Assembly (NCBI GenBank): GCA_036653715.1
Contig: JAVVTL010000013.1
Span: forward strand, 1 to 32,063
DNA length: 32,063 nt
Source of the DNA: Scatomorpha sp036653715
GTDB lineage: Bacteria > Bacillota > Clostridia > Oscillospirales > Oscillospiraceae
Reading direction: 5' to 3'
The position numbers and the translations under genes are program-made. Positions 31,960 to 32,063 of this stretch are shown in pieces (positions within the stretch are counted from its first letter, which is position 1; each line of letters opens with the position of its first letter). Below the pieces are notes generated by a model. It was not told the origin of the DNA. It did not search any database and worked only from the letters and a program-made list of their open reading frames with translations.

Positions 31960-31983
31960 AAAATGATGCAGAAAATGATGCAG
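31960..31983 (+). repeat. perfect 12-nt tandem duplication at the prepilin start
   Basis: AAAATGATGCAG occurs twice in direct succession. It duplicates the start region, giving four in-frame ATG codons (31963, 31966, 31975, 31978). Confidence 0.9.
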
Positions 31984-32063
31984 AGCCACCGCAAGTTCAT
32001 GAAGGGCAACAAGGGCTTCTCCCTTGTCGAGCTTATCATAGTCATCGCAATCATGGCCGCCCT
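31963..32063 (+). CDS. type IV prepilin (partial, cut by window end)
   Basis: Only 33 codons are visible. A basic leader (about 17 residues, ending KGNKG) is followed by the prepilin peptidase site and hydrophobic helix G|FSLVELIIVIAIMAA, with the conserved glutamate at +5 of the mature protein. This is a class III signal peptide, recognised by PilD. The start is uncertain: ATG 31963 is used here (GAGAGG 10 nt upstream), TTG 31957 and later ATGs are possible. It is the fourth gene of the pilus operon and may be the major pilin or a minor pilin; the missing C-terminus decides. Confidence 0.93.
   Translation, partial: MMQKMMQSHRKFMKGNKGFSLVELIIVIAIMAA

Overview
The window looks like a chromosomal scaffold from a GC-rich member of the Clostridia (Firmicutes), probably a gut or rumen Oscillospirales-type organism. 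The reasons are RNase M5, a T-box leader on alaS, DUF4364, the DUF421/DUF4363 pair, the DapL route to meso-diaminopimelate, split GMP synthase, and frequent GTG and TTG starts behind GGAGG-like ribosome binding sites. The lineage is an inference; there is no rRNA here. Two runs of exactly 100 N (1819-1918 and 19941-20040) are scaffold gaps of unknown true length. Almost everything reads as core genome: no insertion sequence, prophage, CRISPR array or integrase is visible.

Layout. 1-1798 (minus): DUF4364 protein, asnA, then tRNA-Gly(CCC) with its own promoter and a terminator hairpin that includes the tRNA 3' end. 2028-2825 (plus): an isolated cysteine-rich protein. 2931-8776 (minus): a tight six-gene run guaA-dapF-dapL-nagB-glmM-hexapeptide acetyltransferase, joining GMP synthesis to the two peptidoglycan precursors meso-DAP and GlcNAc-1-phosphate. 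8858-9915 (plus): membrane pair DUF421/DUF4363. 9919-10380 (minus): nrdR. 10565-10807 (plus): a small membrane protein. 10782-14895 (minus): XRE regulator-comEC-holA-rnmV. 14985-18297 (minus): T-box-controlled alaS with a HIT protein. 18294-19628 (minus): mltG.

19801-20127 (plus): a Cys-Gly repeat membrane protein broken by a gap. 20215-27587 (minus): an eight-gene run, VWA protein-membrane protein-ogg, then guaB (own promoter)-sirtuin-TagA-type glycosyltransferase-dTMP kinase-formyltetrahydrofolate cyclo-ligase. 27848-32063 (plus): a type IV pilus operon pilB-pilT-pilC and the start of a prepilin gene, cut by the window end.

The main points of interest are: (1) three enzymes or clusters that could fix nitrogen from free ammonia where many bacteria use a glutamine amidotransferase (AsnA, a GMP synthase lacking its GATase domain, and NagB beside GlmM and a hexapeptide acetyltransferase); (2) two cysteine-rich proteins of unknown role, candidates for the spore surface; (3) a PilB with two nearly perfect c-di-GMP-binding MshEN motifs; (4) type IV pilus genes and comEC in one window; and (5) two promoters whose -35 box contains the stop codon of the gene upstream. 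I did not find a clearly new multi-gene defence or mobile system.
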